Origin: DATARH01 sp963789255 | GTDB taxonomy: Bacteria > Pseudomonadota > Alphaproteobacteria > ATCC43930 > CGMCC-115725 | Length of the DNA stretch: 64,000 nucleotides | NCBI GenBank assembly: GCA_963789255.1 | Contig: CAWBJW010000004.1 | Location: 124,001-188,000, forward strand | Direction: 5' to 3' | Shown: piece after piece, positions 1 through 9,409 of the stretch | Numbering within the stretch: the stretch's first letter is position 1 | How the letters are laid out: each line of letters begins with the position of its first letter | Position numbers and translations under genes: made by a program | The notes under the pieces: model-generated | The model's database searches: none | What the model saw: the letters and a program-made list of their open reading frames with translations, nothing else | What the model was told of the DNA's origin: nothing

Positions 1-834
1 GCGTTATCCGGGTAGAGGTAATGGTTCTTCGGGGTCAGAAAGGCGTGCGACCAGGCTCGACGAGGCGACCAGCGCGACCCGCCACGGGCTGTCGGCGAAT
101 GCCCGCGCCACCGCGCCGCCGATATCGAAGCAGCGCGACGGGTTGGGGCCCGGCGGATCGACCAGGTTCGGGTCTGCCTCGCCGGTCAGATGCGCCGTGC
201 TGCCGCGCTTGGCGATGACCGAGGAACCGTAACAATTCACATGGAACGGCACGACCGGATAGGGAAAGCCTTTCCGGTCATAGTCGAGATAGAGGAGCGT
301 ATTGATGAAGGCGTGCGGCAGGCCGTTCTCGTAGCGCATGCGGTAGGCGTAGCTGACGTCGTAATCCGCCTTGATCAGGTTCGCCGCCAGCGTGGAAGCG
401 GCGGCGTAATGACCCTTGGTGTGGATGACCGTGTCCTTGCCTTCGCCCCATACATTGGCATTTGCCGCAGTGTAGCGCGCGTACGGGTGCGAGTTGACCG
501 CGTCGAGGGCGAAAACGCAGAACGACGGCACCCCGTCCTCGCGGAAGTTCTCGTACTGGTCGTCGCCCCAGATCAGCACGACATCGGGGTTGAACGCATC
601 GAGCGCCTCGCGCACCTTGCGGAACCCGCCGACGAGGCGGCGCCGATGCTCCTTCGCCGCGGCGAGCGGATCGGCCCATTCGCGGCGCATCGGCTCGGGC
701 CAGCGCGCCGGGTCCTTGAGCGCCGCCGGCACCTGATCGCTGTTCAGCGTGCGGTCGAGCAGCCCGGCCATCTGCTGGTCCGGCTGGATCAGGCCGGGAT
801 AATGCGTGACGCCGATACCGAGAATGTCGCCCAT
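1..834 (-). CDS. LigB-type extradiol ring-cleavage dioxygenase, partial, frameshifted near left edge
   Basis: The protein begins MGDILGIGVTHYPG at 834 and continues off the left edge. It resembles the class III extradiol dioxygenase family (catalytic subunit of protocatechuate 4,5-dioxygenase and relatives), which uses non-haem Fe(II) to open catechol-type rings. An early His (residue 10), GDDQYENF, HTKGHYAAAST and PFHVNCYG are visible and fit the family fold. The frame as given stops at base 4, but one apparent extra base near 54 moves it. Deleting that base restores WSHAFLTPKNHYLYPDN, a well-conserved C-terminal block of the family, and the frame then stays open to the window edge. The substrate cannot be told. 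Some family members act on non-aromatic or unknown substrates. Confidence 0.72.
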
Positions 835-1157
835 CGTGGCCTCCCTGTTCCGGGCGGCTATGCCGCCGAGCGCCGCATTATAGCAGAAAACTTGCCAGGC
901 CGTCCGACCGCATCGCATCGCCCGGCAACATTGCAGCGCCTGCGCGGTGCGCCGAGATAGCAGCCGGCGAGCCTTTCCGGCGCAATGCCGACGAGTGAGC
1001 ATTGGGGGCGGGGAAAGTCGGATCGCGGCAGGATGTCGCAGCGCGGGAACCGAATCCTGATGCCGCGCGGCATCAGGGATGATAGACATAGTCATCATCT
1101 ATAATAGACTACCGCAACAGACTATCGTTATAGCTTCGCTCCCGGGAGGCGCTTGGC
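835..1157. other. Intergenic region between LigB-like gene and efflux locus
   Basis: These 323 bases separate divergent genes. The half nearer the dioxygenase is GC-rich with no convincing reading frame. The half nearer the efflux adaptor is AT-richer and holds the promoter-like stretch annotated separately at 1081-1126. No RNA gene was recognised. Confidence 0.5.
1081..1126 (+). promoter_or_regulatory. Promoter-like AT-rich block with inverted repeats upstream of efflux adaptor
   Basis: A consensus -10 hexamer TATAAT lies at 1100-1105, about 50 bases before the adaptor ATG. No good -35 is visible. The -10 sits between TAGTC (1089-1093) and GACTA (1107-1111), and a wider GATAG (1081-1085) / CTATC (1122-1126) pair encloses both. 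MarR proteins bind such short dyads, and a marR gene closes this locus, so this could be its operator. That link is inference. Confidence 0.4.
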
Positions 1158-2306
1158 ATGAGGAAGGGTACGATCGCGACGTGCGCCGTCCTCGCGATCA
1201 TCGCGGGCGCCGCGCTGCTGCAAGTCCTGGCGCCGTCGGCTCCGGCCACCGCAGCGGAAAAGCCGGCGGCGGGCGGGCCCGGCATCCCGGTCACGGCCGG
1301 TGTTGTCGCGGTCAGGGACGTACCGGTCCTGCTCAACGGCATCGGCGCCGTCCAGGCGTACAACATGGTCACGATCAGAAGCCGGGTCGACGGCCAGATC
1401 GTGGCCGTCAATTTCGCCGAAGGACAGGAGGTCAAGGCCGGCGCGCCGCTGTTCCAGATCGATCCGCACCCCTATAAGGCGGCGCTCGACCAGGCCACGG
1501 CCAACCAGGAAAAGGACCGCGCCAATCTCGCGAACGCCCAGCTCAATCTTGCCCGCGACGCGCAAATCGTCAAATCGAACCTCGCGGTCTCCCAGCAGCA
1601 ATTCGACACGGACAAAGCCACCGTCGCGGCGGACCAGGCGATGGTCGACAGCGACAAGGCACAGGTCGAGGCGGCGCAAATCAACCTCGGCTACAGCACG
1701 ATCGCCTCGCCGATTGCCGGCCGGCTCGGCGCCCGGCTCGTCGATATCGGCAATCTGGTCCACGCGAGCGACACCACCGGTCTCGTCACGGTCGCCCAGC
1801 TGAAGCCGATTTTCGTCAGCTTCACGCTGCCGCAGGACGAGGCTCACAAACTGCGCGAGCGGCAGGTGATCGCGCCGCTTGAGGTGCAGGCCTATGGCGA
1901 CGACGACAAGACGCTGCTGTCCACCGGCAAGCTGACGCTGATCGACAACGCGATCGACCCGGCGACCGGCACGATCCACCTCAAGGCGGCGTTCGCGAAC
2001 GCCGACGAGCGGCTGTGGCCCGGCGAGTTCGTCAACGTGACGGTCGTCCTGTCGGTGCGCAAGGGGGTGCCCACGGTGCCGGCGCAGACCGTCCAGGAAG
2101 GCCCCGAAGGCCACTACGCCTATGTGATCAAAAAGGACGACACGGTCGAGCGCCGGGCGGTCGAGGTTGCCGCCATTCAGAACGGTATCGCCGTCATCGC
2201 CAAGGGGCTGTCGCCGGGCGAGAAGGTGGTCGTGGGCGGCCAGTACCGGTTGACCGAGGGCGCGCGGGTCAGGATCGAGCCGCCACGGACAGGGGCGGCG
2301 GGGTAA
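1158..2306 (+). CDS. RND efflux periplasmic adaptor subunit (MFP/HlyD family)
   Basis: This 382-residue protein starts with a hydrophobic N-terminal segment (about residues 5-30), consistent with a signal peptide or membrane anchor. A barrel-sandwich/lipoyl half-motif follows (VDGQIVAVNFAEGQEVKAGAPLFQID, split by the hairpin), then an Ala/Gln/Asp-rich coiled-coil hairpin (about 105-175) and the second lipoyl half around TIASPIAGRLG. The C-terminal beta-barrel and membrane-proximal domain complete the MdtA/AcrA architecture. It would connect the inner-membrane RND pump encoded just downstream to an outer-membrane channel, which is not encoded here. The ATG is preceded by a GGGAGG ribosome site. 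The gene is intact, unlike its pump partner. The drug or metabolite exported is unknown. Confidence 0.9.
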   Translation: MRKGTIATCAVLAIIAGAALLQVLAPSAPATAAEKPAAGGPGIPVTAGVVAVRDVPVLLNGIGAVQAYNMVTIRSRVDGQIVAVNFAEGQEVKAGAPLFQIDPHPYKAALDQATANQEKDRANLANAQLNLARDAQIVKSNLAVSQQQFDTDKATVAADQAMVDSDKAQVEAAQINLGYSTIASPIAGRLGARLVDIGNLVHASDTTGLVTVAQLKPIFVSFTLPQDEAHKLRERQVIAPLEVQAYGDDDKTLLSTGKLTLIDNAIDPATGTIHLKAAFANADERLWPGEFVNVTVVLSVRKGVPTVPAQTVQEGPEGHYAYVIKKDDTVERRAVEVAAIQNGIAVIAKGLSPGEKVVVGGQYRLTEGARVRIEPPRTGAAG

Positions 2307-2433
2307 TCGTCGCGGCTCGCCGCAGCACTGACCGATGTGCCCCGCCCGGCGCAGGATTTGAGGGGTGCCACCGAATGATGGTATTGCGTGCTGCTGCAGC
2401 CAAGACCCCCGCGCGCTCACAGGGTGATCGCCA

Positions 2434-5400
2434 ATGAGCATCTCCGAACCCTTTCATCCGCCGCCCGATCGCGACCTCGCTGTTGATGCTCGGCGTGCTC
2501 GTGTTCGGCATCGGCGCCTACAACCTGCTGCCGGTGGCGGCGGTGCCGAATGTCGATTTCCCGACGATCACGGTGACCGCACAGTACCCCGGCGCCGATC
2601 CGAGCACGATGGCGTCGGCGGTCGCGACGCCGCTCGAAACGCAATTCACCGCGATCCCGTCGCTGAGCCAGATGACGTCGTGGAGCGGCGTCGGCGTCAC
2701 CTCGATCACGTTGCAGTTCGATCTGTCGCGCAACATCGACGCGGCGGCGTCGGACGTGCAGCAGGCTATCAATGCGGCGAGCGGCGTGTTGCCCAAGGAC
2801 ATGCCCACGCCGCCGACCTACCGCAAAGTGAACCCGGCGAACTTTGCGATCCTGATCTACGCCGTCCATTCTGACGCGATCCCGCCCTACAAGGTCGACG
2901 AATACGCCAACAACGTCATCGCGGACCGGCTGTCGACCGAGCCCGGCGTGGGACAGGTCTTTGTCTTCGGCTCGATGCCGTATGCCGCCCGCGTCCAGAT
3001 CAACCCGCCGGCGCTCGCGGCGCGGGGAATGGGCCTCGAAGACGTCCGCAATGCGCTGATCAACGCAACGGTGAACAACCCGAAAGGCGAGATCGAGGGC
3101 GAGCACCAGGCGATCGCGCTCGATACCAACGATCAGCTGTTCAACGCCGCGCAGTACGGCAATATCATCATCGCCTACAAAAACGGCGCGCCGGTGCGCA
3201 TCAAGGATGTCGGCGACGTCATCAACTCGGTGCAGAACGTCCGGCTCCGCTCGTGGTTCGGCGACCAGCGGGCGGAGGGCATCGCCATCGAGAAGGCGCC
3301 CGGCGCCAATACGATCGCCGTCGTCGATCGAATCAAGGCGTTGATGCCCAAGCTCGAACAGTCGCTGCCGCCGGCGGTCCATGTCGACCTGATGTCCGAC
3401 CGGTCGCAGACGACCCGCGCTTCGATCCGCGACGTGCAATTCACGATGCTGCTGACGATCGGTCTTGTCGTCGTCGTGATCTTCCTGTTTTTGCGAACCT
3501 TGTGGGCGACGGTGATCCCGAGCCTGGCGGTGCCGCTGTCGCTGCTTGCGACGTTCGGCGTCATGTATGCCGGCGGTTACAGCATCGACAACATCTCGCT
3601 GATGGGGCTGACCATCTCGGTCGGCTTTATCGTCGACGATGCGATCGTCATGATCGAAAACATCGTGCGCTACATCGAACAGGGCATGCGGCCGTTCGAA
3701 GCCGCGCTCAGGGGGGCCGGGCAGATCGGTTTTACGATCATTTCGATCACGTTTTCGCTGATCGCGGTGTTCATCCCGTTGTTTCTTATGGGCGGCATCA
3801 TCGGCCGGCTGTTCCGCGAATTTGCCGTCACGGTTGCGGTCGCGGTCGTCGCCTCGGCGGCGATCTCGCTGACCCTGACGCCGGTCATGTGCTCGCTGTT
3901 TCTGAAGCAGGAGGGGCTGCACCCAAAGGGCCGCTTCAATCGCGGCGCCGAGTACGTCTTCCAGGCGGTGCTGCGGCGGCTACGACCGTGGCCTTGAATT
4001 TCGTGTTCCGCCACCAGTTCTCGGCGCTGATGGCGACGCTGCTGCTGATGGTCGCGACCGGCTATCTCTACGTGATTATGCCGAAGGGCTTCTTCCCGCA
4101 GCAGGACACCGGGTTCGTCTTTGGCGAACTCGACATTCGCCAAGACGCTTCGATGACCCAGACCGACAAGATCCGGCAGCAAGTCGTCAACATCGTCATG
4201 CACGATCCCGGCGTCCAAGGCGTTTTCTCGTATGACGGCGCCACGCCGTACAATCCCGGCCGAGAACACCGCGCGCATCTTCTGGGGGTTGAAGCCCTAT
4301 GACGAGCGCGACGCCACCGCGGAGCAGATCATCCAGCGCATGCGCAAGAAGGTGGCCGGCATCGAGGGCGCCAAGTTCTTCATGCAGGTGCCGCAAAACA
4401 TCACGGTCGGCGGCCGGCTGTCGCGCACCCAATACCAGTATACGCTGACCGATACCAACAGCGATGAACTCAACCATTGGGCGCCGATCCTCGAAGCCGG
4501 AGATGAGGAAGCTGCCGGAATTGCAGGATGTCGCCTCCGACCAGCAGATTGCCGCGGCGCATCTGGCGATCGACGTCGACCGCGACGCCGCCTCGCGTCT
4601 CGGGCTGTCGGCCAATCTGATCGACCAGACGCTTTACGACGCCTTCGGCCAGCGGCAGGTCGCGACGATCTATACCGCGACCAACCAATACAAGGTCGTT
4701 CTCGAAGTGCAGCCGCAGTTCCAGCGCGATCCAAACCTGCTGTCGAAAATTTACGTGTCCAGTCCCGACTGGCGCGCAGGTGCCGCTGAGCAGCTTCGCG
4801 CATTTCACCCGCAAGACCGAGCCGCTGATGATCAGTCATCAGGGCATCTTCCCGGCGGTGACGCTGTCGTTCAACCTGACCCCGGGGTCGCGCTCGGCCA
4901 GGCGGTCAACGCCATCCAGGCGATGACCGACCGACTGCACGTGCCGCCGACGCTCAATGCCTCGTTCCAGGGAACCGCGCAGGCGTTCCAGGCCTCGCTG
5001 TCGTCGATGCCGCTGTTGGTCGCCGCGGCGATCCTCGTCGTCTACATCGTGCTCGGCATTCTCTACGAGAGCTATATCCATCCGATCACGATCCTGTCGG
5101 CGCTTGCCGTCGGCCGGCGTCGGCGCGCTGCTGATGCTGATGCTGCTGCATTACGACCTGTCGGTGATCGCGATCGTCGGCATCATTCTGTTGATCGGCA
5201 TCGTCAAGAAGAATGCGATCATGATGATCGACTTCGCGCTGCAGGCGGAGCGGCTCGAAGGCAAGAGCCCGCAGCGAGGCGATCCACAGGCCTGCCTGCT
5301 GCGCTTCCGGCCGATCATGATGACTACTTTCGCCGCGCTGTTCGGCGCGATGCCGATCGCCTTCGGCCAGGGCGGCGGCGCGGAACTGCGGCAGCCACTG

Positions 5401-5592
5401 GGCGTCGCGATCATCGGCGGGCTGCTCGTCTCGCAGTGGCTGACGCTCTACACGACGCCAGTCATCTATCTCTATCTCGACCGGCTGAGCCATTGGCTCG
5501 GCGGCTCGCGCCGCCCGTCGCGGCTTGCCGTGGCGCTGACCGACGCGCCGGGACCGGCATTGGCGGAGGATCCCCATGGCGCCGCCGAATGA
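2434..5592 (+). pseudogene. RND multidrug efflux pump (MdtB/MdtC/AcrB type) broken by many indels
   Basis: Family-typical blocks run in order across about 3.15 kb: the N-terminal membrane segment, YPGADPSTMASAVATPLE, the periplasmic porter domains, VVVIFLFLRTLWATVIPS, DDAIVMIENIVRYIE, MPKGFFPQQDTGFVFG, the second porter half, and GIILLIGIVKKNAIMMIDFA with PIMMTTFAALFGAMP near the end. They lie in all three frames. Apparent indels sit near 2453, 3975, 3994, 4256, 4498, 4767, 4885 (a missing base in a G-run), 5104 and a compensating pair at 5273/5286. Restoring them gives a continuous pump of about 1,050 residues, a normal length. No stop-creating substitutions or gene-sized deletions were noticed, so sequencing error is at least as likely as decay. 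The stop overlaps the marR start by 17 bases, so the locus looks like one operon. Confidence 0.85.
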
Positions 5593-6124
5593 TGGCGCTT
5601 CGGCGGTACCGCTGATGCGCACGCCGGCGGAAACGGGCGCCGGACCGGCGAGCCGCCCGGACCCGGCCTCGCTGCAGCCCAATATCGGGGCCATGGTGCA
5701 TGACGTGGCGCGGCTGATGCGCCGCGGCTTCGAGCGGCGGGCCCGGCAGACCGGCCTGGCGATCACCCGCCAGCAGGCGCGAGCACTGCTTCATATCGCC
5801 CGCAATGAAGGGCTGAGCCAGGCGGCGGTCGCGACCACGCTCGATATCGAGCCGATCGCCCTGGTGCGCCTGCTCGACCGGCTGCACGAGGAAGGCCTGG
5901 TCGAGCGCCATCCGCATCCGACCGACCGCCGGGTGCGCACGCTGTGGTTGACCCCGCTTGCCTGGGGCGTGATCGAGCGGGTGCTTGCGATCAACGCGGA
6001 GACCCGCGAGGAGGCGTGCGCCGGGCTGCCCCCGGCCGCGCGCGAGATGCTGATGCGTGCGCTCGGCCATATGAAGGGCAATCTCGTCCTCGCCGAGGAG
6101 ACCGAGAGCGCCGCCGCCGAGTGA
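5576..6124 (+). CDS. MarR family transcriptional regulator
   Basis: The 182-residue protein has a winged helix-turn-helix at about residues 60-130. LSQAAVATTLDIEPIALVR is the recognition region and HPHPTDRRVRTLWLT is the wing with its typical basic D-R-R-x-R turn. An unstructured N-terminal extension of about 35 residues precedes the dimerisation helices. The start overlaps the end of the RND pump by 17 bases, so it is probably co-transcribed with the pump. MarR proteins usually repress adjacent efflux genes until a small ligand binds, and that is the likely role here. The dyads at 1081-1126 are a candidate operator. An alternative start at 5612 (MRTPAETG) is possible. Confidence 0.88.
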   Translation: MAPPNDGASAVPLMRTPAETGAGPASRPDPASLQPNIGAMVHDVARLMRRGFERRARQTGLAITRQQARALLHIARNEGLSQAAVATTLDIEPIALVRLLDRLHEEGLVERHPHPTDRRVRTLWLTPLAWGVIERVLAINAETREEACAGLPPAAREMLMRALGHMKGNLVLAEETESAAAE

Positions 6125-6223
6125 CGCCGGTTGCCGTCTTGTCTTAAGTCTCAACCGTGGCTGAACAGAGCCCGGCCGGCTGCGGTGTCGCGCGGCTGTC
6201 CGCGGCCTCCGCCGATGCGCACG

Positions 6224-6529
6224 TCATGAATCAAGAACGTCGCGGATAAGCCGGCCGAGCACGCTCGCGAAGTTGGGGTCGATCGAGTAGACCCGGCCGG
6301 CGAAGCCGATCCGGTCGAGCGATGCGATTAGTCGCCGCCCGATCGTCGGCTTCTCCGACGCGCCGACAATGGCGATCGATTTCGCTCGAAACGGCGCCTC
6401 GATCCGCGTGTCAGATCGTCCTCGGCAAGACGCCGCCGGTCGCGACGCCGGGTGCATTGCGCAGGATCTCATGCGGGGTATCGCGGTGACAACATCCGGC
6501 CGCGATTTCGCCCCTGCGCCGCGCGGCAA
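6224..6529 (-). pseudogene. Remnant of NDP-forming acyl-CoA synthetase (CoA-binding domain only)
   Basis: Within this 101-codon frame, FRAKSIAIVGASEKPTIGRR followed by GFAGRVYSIDPN and VLG matches the N-terminal CoA-binding Rossmann domain of ADP-forming acetyl/acyl-CoA synthetases, proteins normally of 650-900 residues. The family pattern stops after about 80 codons and the frame ends 15 residues later. The preceding 45 residues look like an unrelated upstream extension. Nothing resembling the rest of the enzyme was seen in the flanks. It is best read as a gene fragment left by deletion. It could also be a small CoA-binding-fold protein, but the family normally needs more sequence to close the fold. 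Confidence 0.5.
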
Positions 6530-6592
6530 AGCTGGTATCGTGGATCAGGCGATCGGCTAGTCGCGCGTGGGGACAACCAGGAGGAACCGACC

Positions 6593-7348
6593 ATGAGCTC
6601 GAACGGCAAAGTTGCTCTCGTTACCGGCGGCGGCAGCGGCATCGGCAAGGCTTCGGCGTTGGCGCTCGCCAGGGAGGGGTTCGCCGTCGTCATCGCCGGC
6701 CGCCGCCCGGAGCCCCTGCAGGCGGTGGTCGGCGAGATCGAGAGCCTGCAAGGCAAGGCGCTCGGCGTCCCGACCGATGTCGGCGACCCGGCCTCGGTCG
6801 AGGCGCTGTTCGCCAAGACCAAGGCGAAGTTCGGGCGGCTCGACGTGCTCTTCAACAATGCCGGGTTCGGGGCTAACGCGCCGATCGAGGATCTCGAATA
6901 CGCCAAGTGGAAGGCGGTGGTCGACACCATCCTGACCGGCTCGTTCCTGTGCACCCAGCAGGCCTTCCGGATGATGAAAGAGCAGCAGCCGATGGGCGGC
7001 CGGATCATCAACAACGGCTCGATTTCGGCGCATGTGCCGCGGCCCAATTCGGTCGCCTACACCTCGACCAAGCACGCGATCACCGGTCTCACCAAATCGA
7101 CCTCGCTCGACGGCCGCAGATACGACATCTCGTGCGGCCAGATCGATGTCGGCAACGCGCTGACCGAAATGACTCAGCGCATGACGCGCGGCGTGCCGCA
7201 ACCCAATGGCGAGATCGTGGTCGAGCCGACGATGGACGTGCAGAACGTGGCGCGTGCGGTCGTGTTGATGGCGACGGTGACGCCGGAAGCCAATATCCAG
7301 TTCATCACCGTGATGGCGACCAAGATGCCGTTCGTCGGGCGGGGCTAG
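6593..7348 (+). CDS. Short-chain dehydrogenase/reductase (classical SDR)
   Basis: This 251-residue classical SDR has the cofactor motif TGGGSGIG (residues 11-18), NNAG (88-91) and the catalytic Ser around 143-145 with Y156-x3-K160 (YTSTK). It would catalyse NAD(P)(H)-dependent oxidation or reduction of a hydroxyl/carbonyl substrate in the cytoplasm. R37-R38 after the second strand suggests NADP preference, by family rule. The ATG at 6593 follows a strong AGGAGG site. The aldo-keto reductase gene starts 15 bases downstream, so the two are probably one transcription unit. The substrate is unknown. Confidence 0.9.
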   Translation: MSSNGKVALVTGGGSGIGKASALALAREGFAVVIAGRRPEPLQAVVGEIESLQGKALGVPTDVGDPASVEALFAKTKAKFGRLDVLFNNAGFGANAPIEDLEYAKWKAVVDTILTGSFLCTQQAFRMMKEQQPMGGRIINNGSISAHVPRPNSVAYTSTKHAITGLTKSTSLDGRRYDISCGQIDVGNALTEMTQRMTRGVPQPNGEIVVEPTMDVQNVARAVVLMATVTPEANIQFITVMATKMPFVGRG

Positions 7349-7362
7349 CAGAGAGCGGGTTG

Positions 7363-8274
7363 ATGCGGCGGCGTGCGGTGTTCGGCGGCCTCGCCGCCGC
7401 CCTCCTGCCGCAACTCGGGAGCCGACATGCAATGGCCCAAGCCGCGATGATCGCCCGTCCGATCCCGTCGACCGGCGAGAAGATGCCGGCCGTCGGGCTT
7501 GGCACCTCGCAGGTGTTCGATGTCGGCGCCGGCGAGGGGGCGCGCCAGCCCTTGCGCGAGGTATTGCAACGCTTCGTCGATGCCGGCGGCCGGATCATCG
7601 ATACCTCACCGATGTACGGGCGCGCCGAGGCGGCGACCGGCGACCTCGTCGCCGCGTTGGGCATCAGGCCGCGCGTCTTTCTCGCGACCAAGGTGTGGAC
7701 CAGCGGCCGCGAGGCCGGGCTCGCGCAAATGCGCCGCTCGGCCGAGCTGCTGAAGAGCCAGGTCCTTGACCTAGTCCAGGTCCACAATCTCATGGATTGG
7801 CGCACCCATCTCGCCACCTTGCGGCAGATGAAGGACGAGGGCCGGGTCCGCTACATCGGCATCACCCATTACACGACCGGCGCCTTGCCCGAGCTGGCCC
7901 GCATCCTGGCGAATGAGCGCGGCATCGATTTCGTGCAATGCGCCTATTCGCTGGGAACCCGGGGCGCGGAAACCGCACTGTTTCCGACCGCCGCCGAGCG
8001 CAAGGTCGCGGTCATCGTCAACCGGCCGTTCGAGGACGGCGGCATGTTCCGCCGTGTGCGCGGCCGGGCATTGCCCGTATGGGCCGCCGAATTCGATTGT
8101 ACAAGTTGGGCGCAGCTCTTCCTCAAATACATCCTCGCCGAGCCGGCGGTGACCTGCGCGATCCCGGCTACCGCCAACCCGGACCACATGGAAGACGACC
8201 TCAAGGCGGGCTTCGGCCGCCTGCCCGACCCGCGGCAACGGCAACAGATCCGCCAGCTCTGGGATGCGCTGTGA
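7363..8274 (+). CDS. Exported aldo/keto reductase family protein
   Basis: The 303-residue protein starts MRRRAVFGGLAAALLP and continues to HAMAQA, which reads as a twin-arginine or Sec-type signal peptide with an Ala-x-Ala cleavage site. The (beta/alpha)8 aldo-keto reductase body follows, with VGLGTSQ, DTSPMYGRAE (catalytic Asp and Tyr region), FLATKVW (Lys) and VQVHNLMDW (His). A C-terminal NADPH-binding stretch ends AIPATANPDHM. Exported AKRs with such leaders are known in proteobacteria. It lies directly after the SDR gene, which suggests a shared role in carbonyl reduction. The stop overlaps a weak possible start of the broken hydratase downstream. Confidence 0.87.
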   Translation: MRRRAVFGGLAAALLPQLGSRHAMAQAAMIARPIPSTGEKMPAVGLGTSQVFDVGAGEGARQPLREVLQRFVDAGGRIIDTSPMYGRAEAATGDLVAALGIRPRVFLATKVWTSGREAGLAQMRRSAELLKSQVLDLVQVHNLMDWRTHLATLRQMKDEGRVRYIGITHYTTGALPELARILANERGIDFVQCAYSLGTRGAETALFPTAAERKVAVIVNRPFEDGGMFRRVRGRALPVWAAEFDCTSWAQLFLKYILAEPAVTCAIPATANPDHMEDDLKAGFGRLPDPRQRQQIRQLWDAL

Positions 8275-8350
8275 GCCCGATCCGCTTCTTGCCGCCCCAA
8301 CCTGGCCGTTTTTGCTGTTTTATCCGGCAAGCCGCATTACCGGCGCGCCG

Positions 8351-8949
8351 ATGCCGAGCCGACGACCCAGCGTCGTGCTGTTGCGCGCCGAGGGCCGCAG
8401 CTTCTGCGCCGGCTACGACATCGGCGCCAAGCCCGAGAGCGCGGACGATTGGCGCAACAATCCGATCAAGGCGCACCAGCACCTGGCCGGCCAGCTCGAT
8501 TTCGAAATGGTGCCGTGGAACCTGAAAAAGCCGGTGATCGCCTCGGTGCAGGGCCATGTGATGGGCGGCGGCTGCGAACTCGTCATGCTGTGCGACCTGA
8601 CGATCGCGGCGGACAACGCCAGCTTCGGCGAGCCGGAAATCCGCTTTTCGAGCGTCGGCCCGGCGATCGTGATGCCGGCGATCATCGGCTACAAAAAAGG
8701 CGCGCGAGCTGTTGTATTTCGGCGACGCGATCGACGCTGATTTCGCCGGAAGCGCTCTACGCGACCAAACTGGCGATCAACCGCGGCGCCGACGCGGCCG
8801 GCTTCACCAACCGGATCCACATCGGGCTCGATGTCGTGGCGCCACTCTATGCCACCACGACCGAGTTCGGCGCGCGGTTTCGCGAGATGGTCGCGGCCGA
8901 AGGCGTGCCGGCGGCAGTCCGCTGGCGCGCCGCGCAGTTCAAGGAATAG
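8351..8949 (+). pseudogene. Enoyl-CoA hydratase/isomerase, truncated and internally deleted
   Basis: Crotonase-family signatures are clear. VVLLRAEGRSFCAGYDI carries the oxyanion-hole block, VQGHVMGGGCELVMLCDL is the second oxyanion/catalytic block, and FGEPEIRFSSVGP follows. The roughly 40 residues normally before the first block are missing. An A6 run at 8693-8698 has one base too many for the frame. Around 8735-8741 the protein jumps from YFGDAIDA straight to SPEALYATKLAINRG, losing roughly 35 residues that include the usual helix after the active site. The C-terminal part (HIGLDVVAPLYATTTEFGARF) continues to the stop at 8949. A missing N-terminus, an internal deletion and a frameshift together argue for genuine decay, although assembly error could contribute. 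Confidence 0.8.
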
Positions 8950-8954
8950 CGGAC

Positions 8955-9404
8955 TCAAACCAGCTTCTTGGTCATCAGGATGCGGGTTGCGCCGGGCGGC
9001 GGGGCTTCGAGCCGGGCGGCGATGTCGTAGCCTTGCTTGCGGTAGAAGCCGGGCGCCTGAAAGTGCAATGTGAACAGGGCGGCGAGGGCGCAGCCGCGGC
9101 GCTTCCCTTCGGCCTCGGCCATCGCGAGAACACGGGAGCCGAGGCGATTGCCGCGCCGATCCTCGGGCAGGAAAAACCGCTCGATGAACAAAACGCCGAG
9201 CGAGGTACGGCCGTAGAGGCCGCCGATGACCTCGCCGGTCTCGGGGTCCGAGACCAGGACCGCGAGCGGCCGGTGATCGCGAAATCCTGCTTTTCCCTCG
9301 TTGTAGGCGGCCAGCCCCTCGGCGATGACCGCAGTATCACGAGGGTCGGGGGCGTCGGTCAAAGCGAGCTTCAGATTCCCGACCCTGTTCGCGGTTGTTG
9401 CCAT
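8955..9404 (-). CDS. GNAT family N-acetyltransferase
   Basis: The 149-residue protein has a GNAT fold. GGLYGRTSLGVLFIERFFL gives the central strands, then R-R-G-N-R-L-G-S (residues 82-89, the acetyl-CoA pyrophosphate loop of motif A, Q/R-x-x-G-x-G/A pattern) and the C-terminal APGFYRKQGYDI, the classic motif-B Tyr segment. It would transfer an acetyl group from acetyl-CoA to an unknown amine. Its start is six bases after the restored stop of the amidase, so the two are likely co-transcribed. Without the amidase frameshift correction the two would appear as one fused protein, which is an artefact. Confidence 0.85.
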   Translation of the reverse strand: MATTANRVGNLKLALTDAPDPRDTAVIAEGLAAYNEGKAGFRDHRPLAVLVSDPETGEVIGGLYGRTSLGVLFIERFFLPEDRRGNRLGSRVLAMAEAEGKRRGCALAALFTLHFQAPGFYRKQGYDIAARLEAPPPGATRILMTKKLV

Positions 9405-9409
9405 GTTCC

